Source: Candidatus Thiodiazotropha sp. LNASS1
GTDB lineage: Bacteria > Pseudomonadota > Gammaproteobacteria > Chromatiales > Chromatiaceae
Length of the DNA: 64,000 nt
Direction of reading: 5' to 3'
Assembly: GCF_964212655.1 (NCBI RefSeq)
Contig: NZ_OZ156465.1
Coordinates: 3,286,001 to 3,350,000, forward strand
Shown: piece by piece, positions 62,494 to 64,000 of the stretch
Layout of the letters: the number at the start of each line of letters is the position of its first letter
Position numbering within the stretch: the stretch's first letter is position 1
The notes under the pieces: generated by a model
Database searches by the model: none
Seen by the model: the letters and a program-made list of their open reading frames with translations, nothing else
What the model was told of the DNA's origin: nothing
Program-made: the position numbers and the translations under genes

Positions 62494-64000
62494 ATGTCAG
62501 GTTTAGCCCGCTTATTAACCGTTCTGTCTCTGATGCTGCTGCTCGCTGCCTGTGGCGGTGGCGACCCCGATGTGCCTTGGGATTCATCCACAACAGGTGA
62601 CACGGCTGATGGTGAGACGATTGACGATGCCGGTACTGCCGGGGCTGACATCTTTATCGGCAGCGGTTCAGGGAGTTCTTTCAATGCGGGTACCTTGGAC
62701 ATCGCGGTGACCTCACTCGCGGCAGGCGGTCAGACAACGATTACGGCAACCCTCGCCGATTCAGCGGGCAATCTTTACCAGGAGGCTGCCAACGTATCTT
62801 TTAACACGGATTGTTTTTCGACAGGATTGGCGACTATAGATACGCCCGTAGCTGCGAATGGTGGAGTGGTGACCGCTACCTATATCGCCCAGGGCTGTTC
62901 AGGTGCAGATAGCGTGCGGGCAACAGTTACAGTCAATGGTGATACCACAACAGCATCTGGTACGATCAATGTACAGCCCGCCGAGATCGGTTCAATGGAG
63001 TTTGTATCTGCTGAGCCTTCACTCATCGGCCTCAGAGGTGTTGGCCTGACCGAGGTCTCCCGGGTATCCTTCAGGGTACTGGATCAGAACGGTAATCCGG
63101 TTACTCAGCAACGGGTCAATTTCAGATTGAGTACCGATGTTGGCGGAGCGAGAATTGCTGTAGGGGCGGAGAGCGCAGTCAGTGATGTCAATGGATTGGT
63201 GGGAACGGATGTCAAATCAGGTACGATACCCACGGCGGTTCGAGTCACCGCCTCTTTGGATGCCAATCCACTGATCTCCACCCAGTCAGATGGTTTGATA
63301 ATCTCAACCGGTATTTCCGACCAGAACAGTATGACCCTTGGTCCTGAGATATTTAATCCAGAGACCTGGCAATACAACGGTGTGGAAGTTGCCCTAACTG
63401 TCCATGCTGCCGACCACTTCAACAACCCGGTTCCTGATGGCGCCTCGGTCTATTTCACCACCGAAGGCGGACAGATCCAATCCCAATGCCAGATCGAAAA
63501 TGGTAGATGCAGTGTCAATTGGACGAGTTCAAATCCACGACCGCAAGAGAATGATGTGCCTGACGGTATGGCGGGGCGGATCACTATCCTCGCCAGCATG
63601 TTGGGGGAAGAGAGTTTCATCGACGCCAACGGCAACGGTGTCCTGGATAACGGAGATCCCGCATTCGCTGACATACCCGAGGCATTCCGGGACGATAACG
63701 AGGACGGCGCCAAACATCCATCCCACGAGGAATTTGTGGATTTCAACACCAATGGTATCTATGACGGTGTCGGCAGCGATCCCAACTACAATGGCGTACT
63801 CTGCTGTGATACTGCTGCCGTGGCCGCGGCGGAAGCGGCGGTGGCCTCTGGTGAAGACCCAGGGGTCTGTTTCGGCGTCACGCCAGCCACTTTACCTGCC
63901 TGCAGCAGTGAAAAGAATATCAATGTACGAGAACAAACATTCATGATTATGGCGGAGAGTTTCGCCAGTATTACACTAATCGAGGGTGCGGTGGCTGCAG
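62494..64000 (+). CDS. Ig-like repeat lipoprotein, C-terminus missing
   Basis: The first 502 codons are in the window and stay open to the edge. A signal peptide ends LLLAAC with C20 as lipidation site, then a Gly/Asp-rich linker. From about residue 65 there are three or more Ig-like beta domains of the bacterial Big_1/invasin type (ITATLADSAGNLYQEAANV, VSFRVLDQNGNPVTQQRVNF). Near residue 370 an Asp-rich DANGNGVLDNGDPAF and DFNTNGIYDGVGSDPN look like calcium loops. Cys pairs (CC near 432) suggest disulfides. Probably a surface adhesin or stalk. Confidence 0.85.
   Translation, partial: MSGLARLLTVLSLMLLLAACGGGDPDVPWDSSTTGDTADGETIDDAGTAGADIFIGSGSGSSFNAGTLDIAVTSLAAGGQTTITATLADSAGNLYQEAANVSFNTDCFSTGLATIDTPVAANGGVVTATYIAQGCSGADSVRATVTVNGDTTTASGTINVQPAEIGSMEFVSAEPSLIGLRGVGLTEVSRVSFRVLDQNGNPVTQQRVNFRLSTDVGGARIAVGAESAVSDVNGLVGTDVKSGTIPTAVRVTASLDANPLISTQSDGLIISTGISDQNSMTLGPEIFNPETWQYNGVEVALTVHAADHFNNPVPDGASVYFTTEGGQIQSQCQIENGRCSVNWTSSNPRPQENDVPDGMAGRITILASMLGEESFIDANGNGVLDNGDPAFADIPEAFRDDNEDGAKHPSHEEFVDFNTNGIYDGVGSDPNYNGVLCCDTAAVAAAEAAVASGEDPGVCFGVTPATLPACSSEKNINVREQTFMIMAESFASITLIEGAVAA

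Overview
This window reads as chromosome of a free-living or symbiotic gammaproteobacterium with an LPS outer membrane and moderate GC. Gene order is the main evidence: fau-ssrS-zapA / ygfB-pepP-ubiH-ubiI-gcvTHP, glnE-ilvE followed by an LPS-core locus, lgt-thyA-folA-apaH-apaG, and hldE-msbA-waaA are all arrangements typical of that class. A glycolate oxidase Fe-S subunit, a glycine cleavage system with GcvP split in two, a Coq7-type ubiquinone hydroxylase and two dense families of intergenic palindromic repeats fit a Chromatiales-like, possibly sulfur-oxidising autotroph. That last step is inference; no autotrophy marker is in the window. No phage, transposase, CRISPR array or tRNA gene was seen.

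Layout. Positions 1-318 hold the start of a membrane-anchored FMN/glutamate-synthase-domain protein whose paralogue is complete at 33761-35275. glnE and ilvE overlap (600-4402) and are followed by a small zinc-finger protein, a large unrecognised lipoprotein with a possible MACPF-like segment (4921-6600) and a TPR membrane protein. From 7892 to 31406 lies an envelope-glycan locus: six GT4 glycosyltransferases, one GT9 heptosyltransferase, an O-antigen ligase, a sulfotransferase, a 1020-residue GT2-HAD fusion, a lauroyl acyltransferase, and the core genes hldE, msbA and waaA. A phzF-like gene, a type II NADH dehydrogenase and a TSP3/propeller lipoprotein are interspersed. Together these genes would make heptose and Kdo core, acylate and flip lipid A, build glycan side chains, and ligate and possibly sulfate them.

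31644-38467 carries an MscS channel, the FMN protein, rpiA, ilvA and a histone H1-like gene. 38663-49717 is the conserved fau-6S RNA-zapA cluster, divergent from ygfB-pepP-ubiH-ubiI, then the glycine cleavage operon behind a tandem glycine riboswitch with a strong terminator. 50122-53550 is a sugar or nucleoside kinase followed by moaB-moeA-moaD-moaE for molybdopterin synthesis. 53930-58691 has an XRE regulator, lgt-thyA-folA, and convergent apaH, a YjdF-like membrane gene and apaG. 58834-64000 has an ankyrin protein, a 53-residue membrane protein, coq7, glcF, a [2Fe-2S] protein and the first 502 codons of an Ig-like lipoprotein.

The most distinctive feature is a repeat family with ends reading AGGGCCTGTTAACACTAAT: four near-complete copies of 229-296 bp, one 66-bp deletion derivative and several solo ends, often pressed directly against start or stop codons. 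The copies are assembled from exchangeable hairpin modules. A second palindromic family (AATAAACGC-type), a riboswitch aptamer with an enlarged P3 arm, and the possible MACPF-like lipoprotein are the other items most worth follow-up.
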